Source of the DNA: a virus | Length of the DNA: 25,295 nucleotides | Reading direction: 5' to 3' (one strand) | IMG/VR virus record: IMGVR_UViG_3300031392_000015 | Coordinates: 1-25,295 of that record | Part shown: piece by piece, positions 12,907-22,199 of the stretch | Layout of the letters: every line of letters starts with the position of its first letter | How positions within the stretch are numbered: position 1 is the stretch's first letter | The notes under the pieces: generated by a model | Databases searched by the model: none | Told to the model about the DNA's origin: nothing | What the model saw: only the letters and a program-made list of their open reading frames with translations | Position numbers and translations under genes: made by a program

Positions 12907-13226
12907 TAACAAGCGAGGATAGAAACGCAACTATTAAAGATCCGGATATGCTTAATTGGTTAAGCGAAAATGAAATCCGTAAAATTAAAGTTGAAGAACA
13001 ATCCTCTAAGTTAAAGTTAACGGTGCCGAAGAAATTCATGGAAACAAAGAAGGACAATACAATTTACAAAGTTGGATTTCTTCGCACCTTTCTCAAAAAG
13101 CTTTATCCAAAGGATTCATACCAGAAAATTGTAGGAATAATGAACGATCGATATCAAATATTCCTTGGTAAAAGGCAGATTGAAAGATATGCAATAAAAT
13201 ACCGAAACAATAAAAAATATCATTAA
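12903..13226 (+). CDS. Hypothetical protein, possible HTH / small-terminase-like, 107 aa
   Basis: The C-terminal half (FLRTFLKKLYPKDSYQKIVGIMNDRYQIFLGKRQIERYAIKYR) has the look of a helix-turn-helix unit: helix, 'SYQKIVGIMNDRY', turn, 'GKRQIERYAIKY'. It is basic at the end. A DNA-recognising small terminase subunit would fit the size and the position two genes before TerL, but no family match was made. Translation is coupled to the upstream gene through ATGA. A strong terminator follows immediately and ends the chaperonin operon. Confidence 0.65.
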   Translation: MITSEDRNATIKDPDMLNWLSENEIRKIKVEEQSSKLKLTVPKKFMETKKDNTIYKVGFLRTFLKKLYPKDSYQKIVGIMNDRYQIFLGKRQIERYAIKYRNNKKYH

Positions 13227-13230
13227 TTGA

Positions 13231-13258
13231 AAAAGAGGTAGCTAACGCTACCTCTTTT
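13231..13258 (+). terminator. Rho-independent terminator
   Basis: A perfect 12-bp stem (AAAAGAGGTAGC with GCTACCTCTTTT) closes a TAAC loop and runs into TTTTTATTT. It ends the operon from 8638 to 13226 and separates it from the packaging genes. The A-rich 5' side could make it work in both directions, although no minus-strand gene faces it. Confidence 0.95.
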
Positions 13259-13275
13259 TATTTACATTTGCTATA

Positions 13276-13899
13276 ATGTATTTAACAAAAATTAATATCA
13301 AGACAGGTCTTTTAGAGATAGAAGAAGAAAATGATGGCATTTTGTCAATCAAAGCTTTTCGTGAAATATTAATTGATGAAGATTTACGTTTTAAAAAACG
13401 ATCAGAATTCCCTGGAATACATTGCTTGACTGCTATTGCTCTTACAGTTGATTATTTATCTCCAGTAAGATTTTACAGCGACAAAGATCGACCTTTTAAA
13501 GCTCAAGAAGAAGTTACTGGCAAACGTAAAGTTTGGGATTGGCCTCAAGAAAAAATACAACTTGCACTCAAAAAATATTCTGACCTCCAATATGATCCTA
13601 CTTTAGTAGAAGGCCAAATCCACTACCAAAGAAAAGTGTCAATGCTTGAAAGGTTTAAAGAATCTGAAGAAAAATACGGTAAAGGTCTAAAGAATAAAAA
13701 AGGTGAAGAGATAATTTACGAAAGCCCTGCTAAAATAGCGGCTATGCTTCGTGTTATTAACACCGACATCAAAGAGTACGAAAAGCAAATTCAAGGCAAA
13801 GAAGTTTATGAAAAATCACCAGTTAAAAACGGATATAAACTTTCAAGAATTGAACAAAAACTTGAAAAGAAAAGCTCATTTTATACGGAAATACGATGA
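13276..13899 (+). CDS. Hypothetical protein directly upstream of TerL, 207 aa
   Basis: The protein begins MYLTKINIKTGLLEIEEE and has an alpha/beta first 120 residues, including RSEFPGIHCLTAIALTVDYLSPVRFYSDKDRPFKAQEEV. A long charged helical segment follows. Its fixed place immediately before TerL in the packaging operon suggests a packaging or head role; many crAss-like phages have a conserved unknown gene here. No domain was identified. The ATG lies 17 bases after the terminator stem. A TACATTTG box five bases before the ATG would give a leaderless message if used, but I treat that as chance. Confidence 0.75.
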   Translation: MYLTKINIKTGLLEIEEENDGILSIKAFREILIDEDLRFKKRSEFPGIHCLTAIALTVDYLSPVRFYSDKDRPFKAQEEVTGKRKVWDWPQEKIQLALKKYSDLQYDPTLVEGQIHYQRKVSMLERFKESEEKYGKGLKNKKGEEIIYESPAKIAAMLRVINTDIKEYEKQIQGKEVYEKSPVKNGYKLSRIEQKLEKKSSFYTEIR

Positions 13900-13924
13900 T
13901 TACTAAGAGTCTTCTTTGTTTCCC

Positions 13925-13960
13925 GTAAAGGCATCAATATGAAAATGTTGGTGTCTTTAC
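13925..13960 (+). promoter_or_regulatory. 16-bp hairpin with GAAA tetraloop before TerL
   Basis: Sixteen consecutive pairs join 13925-13940 and 13945-13960 around a GAAA loop. Three pairs are G.U in plus-strand RNA and would be A.C mismatches on the other strand, so the structure belongs to the rightward transcript. ATTTTAATT follows, a weak U-tract. It could be an attenuating terminator or an RNA processing site 18 bases before the TerL start. Confidence 0.8.
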
Positions 13961-13978
13961 ATTTTAATTAAAACGAAT

Positions 13979-16150
13979 ATGAAAGTAAATATTGACTGGA
14001 ACAAATTTGACGGACAGCTCTATAAGCCTTTGGAGAATATGGAGATTCCTGATTATAATCCAGGCACTATTTCTTATGATGATTTTTGGGATGATCAAGA
14101 TCATAAATGTTTGACAGGTTTTAAGCCTAGAAACTTTATGCCTAAAATTACAGGTGTACATTATTTCTATTTAAACATGTGTAACATTGAACTTATGGTA
14201 CCTGGGGCAACCAGAAAAACCATGGGCTCTCCGTTTTATAGAGAACTTGACAGAACTTTATATAATGAACTTGACGATGCTAAAAACAGCCATGGTCTAA
14301 TTGTAGGTAAACCTAGACGAGTTGGTTTGTCTTGGTATGGAGCATCAGCTTGTTATTATGAACTGCTTTTTTATCGCGGAAACAAGCTTGGTGTAGCTGC
14401 TGGGCAAGATGATAAAGCTCAAGATTTTTACGAGAAAGTAAAATATTTAATTGAAAATGTAAGAGAAGAATATCGATCTTCTGTTAGTACTAAAAACAGT
14501 GACGAAATTCGACTCAGTTACAAACACACTGAAAACAAGCAAGAGAAAGAAGGCGGCCTTCAGTCTTCAATGTACATGAAAACGATGTACGCTAAACCTA
14601 CAGGTTTTGAAGGTAAAAGTTTGTCAATGGTAGTGTTTGAAGAAGCAGGTCTTTTTGAAGATATTATTGCAGCTTACAAATCTACTGAACCTTGTTTTAA
14701 AGATGGAGCAAATCAATTTGGAACTCCTTTAATTTACGGTACCGGTGGAGAAATAGACAAGGGTTCTAAAGGCTACAAAATAATGTGGAACAACCCTGAA
14801 AAATACAATCTTAAAAAAATATTTGTTTCTTCTACTGACTTCTATCCTGGTGATAATATTCCAGATGAAAAAACAGGCAAAAAGATTTCTTTTTTTGATT
14901 TTAAAACTGGCCGAACAAATAAAAAAGCAGCTCTTGACTATATTATAAAAGAACGTCAAGAAAAAGAAGGTTCTGAAGGTTACGTAAAGCATATACAATC
15001 ATATCCAGTTAAAGAGTCTGACATCTTTATTAAAAACTCAGGAGGTTTACTTAACCGTAAAAAGCTTAACGCTCAAAAAAATAATTTGGATAATTGTCCT
15101 TATCCAAAAACTATTGGACGACTAGAATGGGAAACAAATGATAGCCAAACTAAATCTCTTGTTTCTCGAGCAAAAAATTTAAAAGAGATTGACAAAGTAC
15201 ATTTCAATCGTGGTTCTAAAATAAAATTTGTTGAAGACAATGACCTTGGAACTATTAATAAAATACTAGATCCAATTGATCACTCAAGATTACCTTTTAA
15301 TCCTGACATCATTGGAACAGATAGTTACGATGATGATGTTGCTGAAGGAACAGGTTCTCTTGGAGCAAGTATTGTGTATCGATTGTTTAGTGGCCCAAAC
15401 AAAGAATATGATCTTCCTATAGCTTATATTTTAGATAGAGGCAGTTCAGATAATGATGATGAGTTTTATTCTAATACATTTCGACTGGCAGTTTATTATG
15501 ATTCTGAAATGCTTTTAGAACATACTAAAATTTCGATTAAAAATTATTTCTTAGATATTAACGGTGAAAAACATCTTAAAGCTAGGCCAGATTTAGGAGA
15601 ACATGGTTATAACTCTAGAGCAGTTAACCAGTACGGTTTAAAAATGCCTAATCAATATGCGTTTAATTTTGCCACAAGACTTCTTAAAGCTGAGGTTAAT
15701 CAAAATTGGAACAACATCTGGTTTGAAGAAATACTTGATCACTTAATAGAATTTGGTGAAAATAACTCGGATTTAGGTTCTGCTTACGCAATGTGTATGT
15801 TCTACAAGCTTGAAATGTTTGGAGAAATATCTGACGGTATAGAAGATTCGCACGACGACGGTGACGTCATAAATGATATGGGTACATGGGTAATAGAAAA
15901 CGGAGAATATAAATTTGTAACTTATGGCCAAGCATACCAAGGTGATGATCATAATGATTTCTCAAGCAAAGAGTCTATCTTTGACCCTGAATATGATTTA
16001 GTTGGGGAAGAAAAAAGAAAATATTTAGAAAGCCAAACTGCTGCAGTTAACAAAGTAAAAAAAGAACGTGAAGAAGTTTTAGAACGATATGGAAATGACA
16101 TTTTTGCTTTTACTATTGAAGAACATAAAAGAAATATAAATAATAATTGA
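13979..16150 (+). CDS. terL: Terminase large subunit (TerL)
   Basis: TerL is the motor that translocates phage DNA into proheads and cuts it. At 723 residues it has the large size typical of crAss-like terminases. The ATPase domain shows a variant Walker A, GKPRRVGLSW (110-119), where the usual GKS/T ends as GLS, and Walker B SMVVFEEAG (216-224) with paired glutamates. A later GTDSYDDD (446-453) marks the first aspartate of the RNase H-fold nuclease. The C-terminal 90 residues are charged and helical. The start is preceded by TTTTAATTAAAACGAAT, the plus-strand A/T leader. The portal gene follows 22 bases later. Confidence 0.93.
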   Translation: MKVNIDWNKFDGQLYKPLENMEIPDYNPGTISYDDFWDDQDHKCLTGFKPRNFMPKITGVHYFYLNMCNIELMVPGATRKTMGSPFYRELDRTLYNELDDAKNSHGLIVGKPRRVGLSWYGASACYYELLFYRGNKLGVAAGQDDKAQDFYEKVKYLIENVREEYRSSVSTKNSDEIRLSYKHTENKQEKEGGLQSSMYMKTMYAKPTGFEGKSLSMVVFEEAGLFEDIIAAYKSTEPCFKDGANQFGTPLIYGTGGEIDKGSKGYKIMWNNPEKYNLKKIFVSSTDFYPGDNIPDEKTGKKISFFDFKTGRTNKKAALDYIIKERQEKEGSEGYVKHIQSYPVKESDIFIKNSGGLLNRKKLNAQKNNLDNCPYPKTIGRLEWETNDSQTKSLVSRAKNLKEIDKVHFNRGSKIKFVEDNDLGTINKILDPIDHSRLPFNPDIIGTDSYDDDVAEGTGSLGASIVYRLFSGPNKEYDLPIAYILDRGSSDNDDEFYSNTFRLAVYYDSEMLLEHTKISIKNYFLDINGEKHLKARPDLGEHGYNSRAVNQYGLKMPNQYAFNFATRLLKAEVNQNWNNIWFEEILDHLIEFGENNSDLGSAYAMCMFYKLEMFGEISDGIEDSHDDGDVINDMGTWVIENGEYKFVTYGQAYQGDDHNDFSSKESIFDPEYDLVGEEKRKYLESQTAAVNKVKKEREEVLERYGNDIFAFTIEEHKRNINNN

Positions 16151-16172
16151 TACATTTAAATAAAATTCAAAT

Positions 16173-18419
16173 ATGAGTCTGCTATCTCTACCTGATCAAA
16201 CCATTCCCGAGTCTAAAAAAGACAAAGAGTGGCACATGTCTCACGTTAAACAATACGCTACATTTTCTTTGTCCGACAATTTTAATGATGAAAAAGACAA
16301 CATGCTCAAGTATTTTAGAGCATACAATTGTGAGCTTAATGAAGAAGAGCAAAAAAAAATAAAGAGAATTACCTGTCCAAACGGAACTGATCTTGGAGTA
16401 GAGTATGTAGTTTATCCGCTTATTCAAACTAAAATAGAACAAATTGTTGGTGAATATTTAATGAGGCCTATTCGAAGAAAAGCTTATGTCATTGACAAAA
16501 AATCTAAAAACAAAAAGTTTGAAGAAAAACTTAAAATGGTTAGTGAAGAGATCATGCGAGATCTTACTAAAAAAATGCAAGGCGATTTAGGGTTTGAACC
16601 TAAAACAGAAAATCCTGAAATAGAATTGCCAGAAGACATTGAAGAGTTTTTTGAAAAAGATTTTAAAATGCTAGCTGAAGAAGTAGCAGACAATTTACTA
16701 GCATTGTTCCTCGATGTCCGTAAAGAAAAACAAAAGCTACCTCAGCTTTTTGTAGATTATTGTATTACTGATCGATGCCATGCTATTTTAGATAAAAAGC
16801 ATGGACATACTACCATGAGAAAAGTGCATCCACTCGATGCTGATTTTGACATTGATCCTTATAAAGTAGTCCAGGACAATCACGAATATTTTTTTGAAAA
16901 TTATTACCTTACAGAAAACGAAATCTATAACAGTTTTACTTTAACCTCAGCACAAAAAGTTGAGGTTAAAAAAATGTTTGAGTCTTTCACTCAACCTATA
17001 GAAAACGAAGAAGGACAAAGCAGTGAAGCTTTAGGTGTAACTTCTAAATTCAATGGATGGTTCCAGACTTCTAATAAAGTCAATAGACTTAGAATAGTCA
17101 ATTCTATGTGGAAATCTAGAAAAAGAATTTCTATTAAAATTTCAAAAAACAAAAAGACTAAAGAAAAAGTTTACCGTAAACTTAAAGATGAAACTGAAGC
17201 TAGAAAAAAAGATACAGTAAAACATATTGATGGTGAAATGCCGAGATTTTGTATTATGATTGGTCCAGACATTTGTCTTGATTATGGTCTTATGGAGCAA
17301 AGGTATTCTTCAAAAGAAAACCCATACGAATGTAGGCTTCCAGTATTATCAATCATAAGAGACAATACAACTGGCACATCTCACATTAAATCAGTTGCAG
17401 CCAAGCTTTATCAACTTCAAGAAATTGCATCTGAAATACTATTTGAAATTAGATTAGCTTTAAAGTCTGCGGGCAACAGTCGAGTGCTTGTTTATGATGC
17501 AGCACAAACTCCAAAAGCATTTTCTAAAGGTGGTTATGAAAACGGATTAAACCGAGTAATGCATCACATTAAACGTGACAAGCTGATGATCATTAACTCA
17601 GCTGAAAAAAAATCTCAAAAAAACACGTTTAACCAATTTACATCTCTTGACTTATCACAGAAAGGAGCAATACAAGATTTATTTAATGGCCTTGCTATTA
17701 TTGAAGATCTTGCTGCAAAATTTGTAGGAATATCCCCAGAAAGAGAAGGACAAATTGGTCAATACCAAACTGCTACTGGTACTGACAAAGCTATACGCGG
17801 GAGCACAGCTAGAACAGAAATAATATACACTCCATTTGATCAGTATGTACAGTCTGTACTTGAAGCAGTATTGATTAAAGCTAAACACGATTATGAAGAC
17901 GGTGAAGTTATCCAATATATCATTGGAGAAATGAAAACTAAATTCTTGAAAGTTTACAAAGAATTTTTTGATTCAGATTTTGGTTTGTATCTTTCTGATG
18001 GTCGTAAAGACAGAGAAGCCCAAGAACGTATTGATGCAGCTGCAGAAATGGCTTTATCAAATTCTGCCGGAAGTTCCCCAGATTTAATCATGGGTCTTAT
18101 AGAAGTTTTTGAAGGAGAAACTGCAGTCGAGAAAAAAGCGGTATTCCAGCGAATGGTAAATTCGATAGAAAAACTTAGACAAGAAGCTCAAGAAGCTCAA
18201 TCTGCTCAATTTAAAGCTGAAGCAGAAAAAGAGAAAGCTATGAGAGATCAAGACATGCTAAAAGCTAGAGAAGACAACACAACAGAAAAAGAAGTCGCAA
18301 CAATCTATGCTAACAATAAAATAGCAGCAGACAACGTTAAAGCGACTTCTGCAGAGCGTATTAAAGCAGCTGAATTACAAGTAGCTCAAGAAAAAGAGAA
18401 TAGAAATAAAGAAAAGTAA
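16173..18419 (+). CDS. Portal protein
   Basis: The portal is the twelve-fold ring through which DNA enters and leaves the head. This 748-residue protein follows TerL directly, the conserved place for a portal. It has the expected helical and mixed core: 'YVVYPLIQTKIEQIVGEYLMRPIRRKAY' near residue 80, a central wing with basic stretches (KISKNKKTKEKVYRKL), and 'IRDNTTGTSHIKSVAAKLYQLQEIASEILFEIRLA' as likely stem and clip helices. The last 85 residues are a long charged coiled coil (AQEAQSAQFKAEAEKEKAM...), as in portals with a C-terminal helical barrel. The identification rests on position, size and character. Confidence 0.85.
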   Translation: MSLLSLPDQTIPESKKDKEWHMSHVKQYATFSLSDNFNDEKDNMLKYFRAYNCELNEEEQKKIKRITCPNGTDLGVEYVVYPLIQTKIEQIVGEYLMRPIRRKAYVIDKKSKNKKFEEKLKMVSEEIMRDLTKKMQGDLGFEPKTENPEIELPEDIEEFFEKDFKMLAEEVADNLLALFLDVRKEKQKLPQLFVDYCITDRCHAILDKKHGHTTMRKVHPLDADFDIDPYKVVQDNHEYFFENYYLTENEIYNSFTLTSAQKVEVKKMFESFTQPIENEEGQSSEALGVTSKFNGWFQTSNKVNRLRIVNSMWKSRKRISIKISKNKKTKEKVYRKLKDETEARKKDTVKHIDGEMPRFCIMIGPDICLDYGLMEQRYSSKENPYECRLPVLSIIRDNTTGTSHIKSVAAKLYQLQEIASEILFEIRLALKSAGNSRVLVYDAAQTPKAFSKGGYENGLNRVMHHIKRDKLMIINSAEKKSQKNTFNQFTSLDLSQKGAIQDLFNGLAIIEDLAAKFVGISPEREGQIGQYQTATGTDKAIRGSTARTEIIYTPFDQYVQSVLEAVLIKAKHDYEDGEVIQYIIGEMKTKFLKVYKEFFDSDFGLYLSDGRKDREAQERIDAAAEMALSNSAGSSPDLIMGLIEVFEGETAVEKKAVFQRMVNSIEKLRQEAQEAQSAQFKAEAEKEKAMRDQDMLKAREDNTTEKEVATIYANNKIAADNVKATSAERIKAAELQVAQEKENRNKEK

Positions 18420-18432
18420 CATTTTTTTTATA

Positions 18433-18440
18433 TAGATTTG
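18433..18440 (+). promoter_or_regulatory. Promoter-like box (TAGATTTG) before scaffold/capsid genes
   Basis: TAGATTTG matches TAnnTTTG and lies 23 bases before the ATG of the acidic protein, just after a T-rich stretch. No TTG is visible at the -33 distance, so it is a partial match. Used, it would give extra transcripts for the scaffold-like and capsid genes. Confidence 0.35.
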
Positions 18441-18462
18441 TTTAACAAAATAAAACAATACC

Positions 18463-19494
18463 ATGGCAACAAAAGAAGAAGAGAATAAAAAAGAAGAAAA
18501 AGAAGGATTGAGTTTTGACGAAAATGATATTTTTAGTTCAAAAATTGATCAAGAAGAAGAAGAAGAAATTGATGAAAACATTTTTCGTGGTGACACTGAA
18601 AATGAAACTGAAGACGACGACGAAGAAGAAGATGATGATGATGATGATGATGAATTATCATTCAGTGAAGACGAAGAGGAAGAAGAAGAAGACGATGAAT
18701 TTACTAAAGAAGAAATTGAAAAATTCAATAAACGTCTAGATACTGATTTTAAAACTTCTGAAGAGTTAAAAAATCATTTCAAAAAAGAAGATACAAAAAC
18801 AGATGATCCTTCAAAAGAAGAAGAAGAATTTGAAACTGCTACTAATACTATCGAGCAATTTTCTGCTTTTATGGGATTAGACGATGAAGCTTTGATGAGA
18901 AGACAATATGAAACTATTGCTGTTCAAAAAGGTAAAGACATTAATGATGATGATGTAGCCGATGAAATTGAAGACCAAGTTCAAGATCTTATTGATTCAA
19001 AAACTATTTCTCTTCATGCTAAAAACTTAAGAAACGATATTAACGAAAAGGTTATTAAACCTGCCGAATCTAAAAAATCAGAAATTGAGACTCGTAGAGC
19101 AGAAGAAAAAGCTGTTGCTCAAAAAACAGAAAAAGAGCAATTACAAAATGCTCTTGCTGAAATTTACCAGTCTAATTTCTTTGGTGTAAAAATCGATAAA
19201 AAAACATTGTCCAAAGTTTACAAAGATGTAAACAGCGGTCAATTCCTTGACGGACTAAAGTCTGATAAGAAAGCTCAAGCAGAGTTAGCTGTGTTGCTGG
19301 CATACAAACCAGAAGTTTATAAGAAAGCAACCGGATTAACATTTAGTGATGGCCTTAAAGCGGCAACCGAAGATTTTGACAAAAAGCAAAAACAAAACGG
19401 TGAAAGTGCCATGACAAAAGCCCAAAAGCGAGGCACGTCTGGGAGCTCAGATGGTTCAAAAGGATTACTATCTTCATTGATAGCTGATGATTAA
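18463..19494 (+). CDS. Acidic scaffold-like protein, 343 aa
   Basis: The first 110 residues are dominated by Glu and Asp (runs such as EDDDEEEDDDDDDDE), encoded by long GAA/GAT repeats, and must be disordered and very negative. The middle and C-terminal parts are helical, with a coiled-coil segment (EIETRRAEEKAVAQKTEKEQLQNALAEIYQ), ending in a Ser/Gly-rich region and SLIADD. Highly charged helical proteins encoded between portal and capsid genes are usually scaffolds or internal head proteins, so this role is inferred from position and composition. No protease domain is seen. Confidence 0.75.
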   Translation: MATKEEENKKEEKEGLSFDENDIFSSKIDQEEEEEIDENIFRGDTENETEDDDEEEDDDDDDDELSFSEDEEEEEEDDEFTKEEIEKFNKRLDTDFKTSEELKNHFKKEDTKTDDPSKEEEEFETATNTIEQFSAFMGLDDEALMRRQYETIAVQKGKDINDDDVADEIEDQVQDLIDSKTISLHAKNLRNDINEKVIKPAESKKSEIETRRAEEKAVAQKTEKEQLQNALAEIYQSNFFGVKIDKKTLSKVYKDVNSGQFLDGLKSDKKAQAELAVLLAYKPEVYKKATGLTFSDGLKAATEDFDKKQKQNGESAMTKAQKRGTSGSSDGSKGLLSSLIADD

Positions 19495-19568
19495 GGTGGA
19501 AAAGCCAACGACATTGAAGCCTAAATCAACAAACGTCGCTTTAACTGAATAGCCCAATGGTAAGGAGG

Positions 19569-19611
19569 TTGAAGATTTTTAAAAACAAATTATTAACTCA
19601 AAAATCTTTAA
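19569..19611 (+). promoter_or_regulatory. Hairpin abutting the MCP start codon
   Basis: TTGAAGATTTTT (19569-19580) pairs with AAAAATCTTTAA (19600-19611) over 12 positions, one of them G.U, around a 19-base A/T-rich loop. It ends three bases before the MCP ATG. A GGAGG at 19564-19568 lies too far upstream (about 46 bases) for direct use, but the stem would bring it close to the start. Confidence 0.55.
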
Positions 19612-19614
19612 AAA

Positions 19615-21288
19615 ATGGGATTATTATTAAGAGGTGCTGAAGAGCGCTTCAACCCTCAGATTCACACAGAAGGCAATTCATTGACTACGTTGATGAAAAA
19701 GCATTTCGAAGTGGAAAGAAAGTCTTTCGATCTTTTCAAAAAATACAACAAGTTTCAGTCTTGGATGTATTACACTGGTCTTGTTAACCAAGGTGTAAGA
19801 AAAGGAAAAATGAAAAAGTCTGGTGAAGGAAACTCCATCAGTGATAATGCTTACCGTATTGCTTACGAAGGTATGGACATTCTTCCAGCTTACTCTTTTG
19901 GTAAAGCGGTTGTAGGTTCATGGCATAATGCAGGTAGTCCTTCTCCAAACATGACTGCCCTTACTGGTACAGTTACTTTGTCTGGTGTTGCTGCTAATGC
20001 AGTTGAAACAGATACTTTGGTATCTCTTTCTGTACAACACGATCCAGAAAATGGAATTTTTGGTGATAAGTACAATCCAAACGACAAAATCACTTTAGGT
20101 GATGGTCTTGGTTTGAACGTTATTATCACTAGGCCTGGTCGTAAAGCGTCTACAGGTGATCACTACGTTTACGATGGTAAAACGATTGGTGCTCCAGCTC
20201 TTTATGATGAGACTCACTTTGCCGATGGCGTTGTCTTTGGAGAAGGTGGTTCTGCTTTTGGAGAAGGTTCTTTGAAAGGTTCTCAAAGAACAGCGCGTAA
20301 CAAATGGAGAATAAATTATTCTTTCATTACTCGTTACACGCTAACCATGACTGGTTCTGCTCAAAAGCAAAAAGTCTCTAATATCTACAATGGATCTAAT
20401 CCAAATGATAAGAGCTGGGAATTTACCGAAGTTCTTAGAGGTGAAAGAATCTTTAGAATGTTAAATGAGCAAGCTTTACGTTTCTCTAGAACAACTATGG
20501 ATCCTTCAAGCCATGCTTGGTATGAAAACTATGGAACAAACAAACTGAGTCTTGATGGTTTCCAACAAGAATCAGGTATTGCTGCTCCAGTAATCGGAAA
20601 CGGATGGATTCCTGAAATTCAGGATAACGCTACTTTCGATTATAATCCAAACAACGGTTTGGCTCATACCATGATCGAAGCGCTTACGAACACGCTTGCA
20701 GTTCGTTCTCCAGAAGGTAGTTCCGGAAACACATTTTTAGCTATTACTGACCGTATTGGTCGTACAGCTTTTGATGCCGGAATGAAAAAATTGATGCAAT
20801 ACGATACTGCTTCTGCTGGTGCTAGTAACATTGTTTACAATGTCACTACCGGTAAAGACATGACTCTTGGTTTTGAAGTTACTCAATACGAGTACCTTGG
20901 TAACAAGTTTGTACTTATCGAAGATGAACTATTTAACCACCCTGGTCTTTACGGAACAAACGGAGGTTTGGTAGGTACTGGAAACATTTACGTATTGAAC
21001 ACTACTCCAGTAGACGGTGTTCCTAACTTTGAAGTTTTCTCTCGTCAAGACAGAGGTTTCAAACGTAAGTTTGTAGATGGAATGACATCATTCAATCCAG
21101 GGAATGAGAACAACAACACTGCCGCTTCTGGTTTTGACGGGTGTTCTATTCACATGCTTTCTGAATTAATGGCTGTACTTTATGATACTAGATCTTGTGG
21201 TATTTTAAAAGCTTCAGCTGTTTGGGCAGGAGGAGATTTAACAGGAAGTGTTATTGCTGGCCAAAAAGCTTCAGCGTTTACTTTCTAA
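19615..21288 (+). CDS. Major capsid protein
   Basis: The 557-residue protein is the expected size and in the expected place for a crAss-like MCP: after portal and scaffold, before the connector genes, with a strong terminator right behind it. Codon use shifts towards forms typical of highly expressed genes (GGT, GTT, CGT, AAC, GAA), unlike its neighbours. The first 70 residues are helical and charged (NSLTTLMKKHFEVERKSFDLFKKYNKF), followed by beta-rich Gly/Thr segments as in HK97-fold capsids. No delta-domain cleavage site or protease partner was seen. The identification is by context and composition, not by homology search. Confidence 0.85.
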   Translation: MGLLLRGAEERFNPQIHTEGNSLTTLMKKHFEVERKSFDLFKKYNKFQSWMYYTGLVNQGVRKGKMKKSGEGNSISDNAYRIAYEGMDILPAYSFGKAVVGSWHNAGSPSPNMTALTGTVTLSGVAANAVETDTLVSLSVQHDPENGIFGDKYNPNDKITLGDGLGLNVIITRPGRKASTGDHYVYDGKTIGAPALYDETHFADGVVFGEGGSAFGEGSLKGSQRTARNKWRINYSFITRYTLTMTGSAQKQKVSNIYNGSNPNDKSWEFTEVLRGERIFRMLNEQALRFSRTTMDPSSHAWYENYGTNKLSLDGFQQESGIAAPVIGNGWIPEIQDNATFDYNPNNGLAHTMIEALTNTLAVRSPEGSSGNTFLAITDRIGRTAFDAGMKKLMQYDTASAGASNIVYNVTTGKDMTLGFEVTQYEYLGNKFVLIEDELFNHPGLYGTNGGLVGTGNIYVLNTTPVDGVPNFEVFSRQDRGFKRKFVDGMTSFNPGNENNNTAASGFDGCSIHMLSELMAVLYDTRSCGILKASAVWAGGDLTGSVIAGQKASAFTF

Positions 21289-21301
21289 AAAGTTCAATTT
21301 T

Positions 21302-21337
21302 ATTTGCAACCCTCACTAATGGGGGTTGCAAATTTTT
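21302..21337 (+). terminator. Rho-independent terminator after MCP
   Basis: An 11-bp stem (ATTTGCAACCC with GGGTTGCAAAT) has a 10-base loop and is followed by TTTT. It would cap the abundant capsid message and reduce expression of the connector genes downstream. Confidence 0.93.
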
Positions 21338-21352
21338 AATTTAAATTAAGTC

Positions 21353-22186
21353 ATGGAAACAAAAGAAAAAACAAAAAACGTAATTCAGAAAGAAGGTTTA
21401 ATTGAAGGCGTTTGGCAATTGAAGTACAAATTAGTTAACGATCTTGGACCAGAAGGATTCAGTGGTCGTATGATCAGTTCCTATCCTGATGCAGTTACAG
21501 GTAAAGAAAGAGTTCTTTACAATGTAAACGGTCAACAGCTTTCAGGATATATGATAGAGCGTCAAGTTACTAGATTTGATTCTAGAAATCCTCAGCACAA
21601 ATTAATCATTGACTGGTTAGTTGGCCATCCTGAAGTAGGAGTTCCAGAAGAGCAAACTAAAGCTGATAATCGCTATTACGCTAAAAAGCTTTCAAACCCT
21701 CGTATTACGCTTGTAAATTTAGATCACCAAAGCGTTGTTGATTTAGAAGAAGAAGATTACATCGATAAACTTATTGGTGCCATTGCGCAAGACACAGGAA
21801 AGCAAGCTTTCTCTAGAGATAAATTAAGATTTATCTTATCTGCATGTAAGTTAGAGTACAGAGAAGAAAAATACATTACTAAGCCAGATCTTGAAACTAC
21901 TAAGCTTAGAAGCAGACTTAAAAATTATGTAAGGTCTTCTTATGAAAACGCTCAAAAAGTCAACAAAATTCTTGACAACATTGAAGAAGCAAAATACATT
22001 TATGAAATTAAAGAGCTTGCGCGTACGGGCGTAATTTCAGTAAGTGATGGAATGTATCGCTACAAAGGAAATGCTTTAGGCATATCTTACGACAGCGTTA
22101 TTTCTTTTTTCAAAAACGATCCAGAGTTTTACGCAGAGCTTTCAGGAAAGCTTTACCAGGCTCTTAAAAATGAATCTAACAGTTAA
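21353..22186 (+). CDS. Structural protein after MCP, 277 aa
   Basis: The protein begins METKEKTKNVIQKEGLIEGVWQLKYKLVNDLGPEG. It has a beta-rich first 80 residues (FSGRMISSYPDAVTGKERVLYNVNGQQLSGYMIERQ) and a helical rest with 'DWLVGHPEVGVPEE' and 'SRLKNYVRSSYENAQKVNKIL'. In crAss-like phages a conserved gene of this size follows the capsid gene and is a head or neck component; I infer the same here. No fold was recognised. It starts right after the MCP terminator with the leader TTTAATTTAAATTAAGTCATG, and read-through or an unseen promoter must feed it. Confidence 0.7.
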   Translation: METKEKTKNVIQKEGLIEGVWQLKYKLVNDLGPEGFSGRMISSYPDAVTGKERVLYNVNGQQLSGYMIERQVTRFDSRNPQHKLIIDWLVGHPEVGVPEEQTKADNRYYAKKLSNPRITLVNLDHQSVVDLEEEDYIDKLIGAIAQDTGKQAFSRDKLRFILSACKLEYREEKYITKPDLETTKLRSRLKNYVRSSYENAQKVNKILDNIEEAKYIYEIKELARTGVISVSDGMYRYKGNALGISYDSVISFFKNDPEFYAELSGKLYQALKNESNS

Positions 22187-22199
22187 ATAAATTGCAGTA

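Noticed and set aside
13263-13270. TACATTTG promoter box five bases before the pre-TerL gene
   Set aside because: No -33 element, and it would give an essentially leaderless message; A/T-rich sequence makes chance matches likely.
18595-18700. Simple GAA/GAT repeats as a possible slippage or phase-variation tract
   Set aside because: Units are multiples of three and mixed with GAC/GAG codons, so length changes would not shift the frame; read as an acidic disordered region.
18515-18739. Plus-strand frame rich in Lys and Met inside the acidic gene
   Set aside because: It is the +1 shadow of the GAA/GAT repeats encoding the acidic tract; the composition explains it fully.
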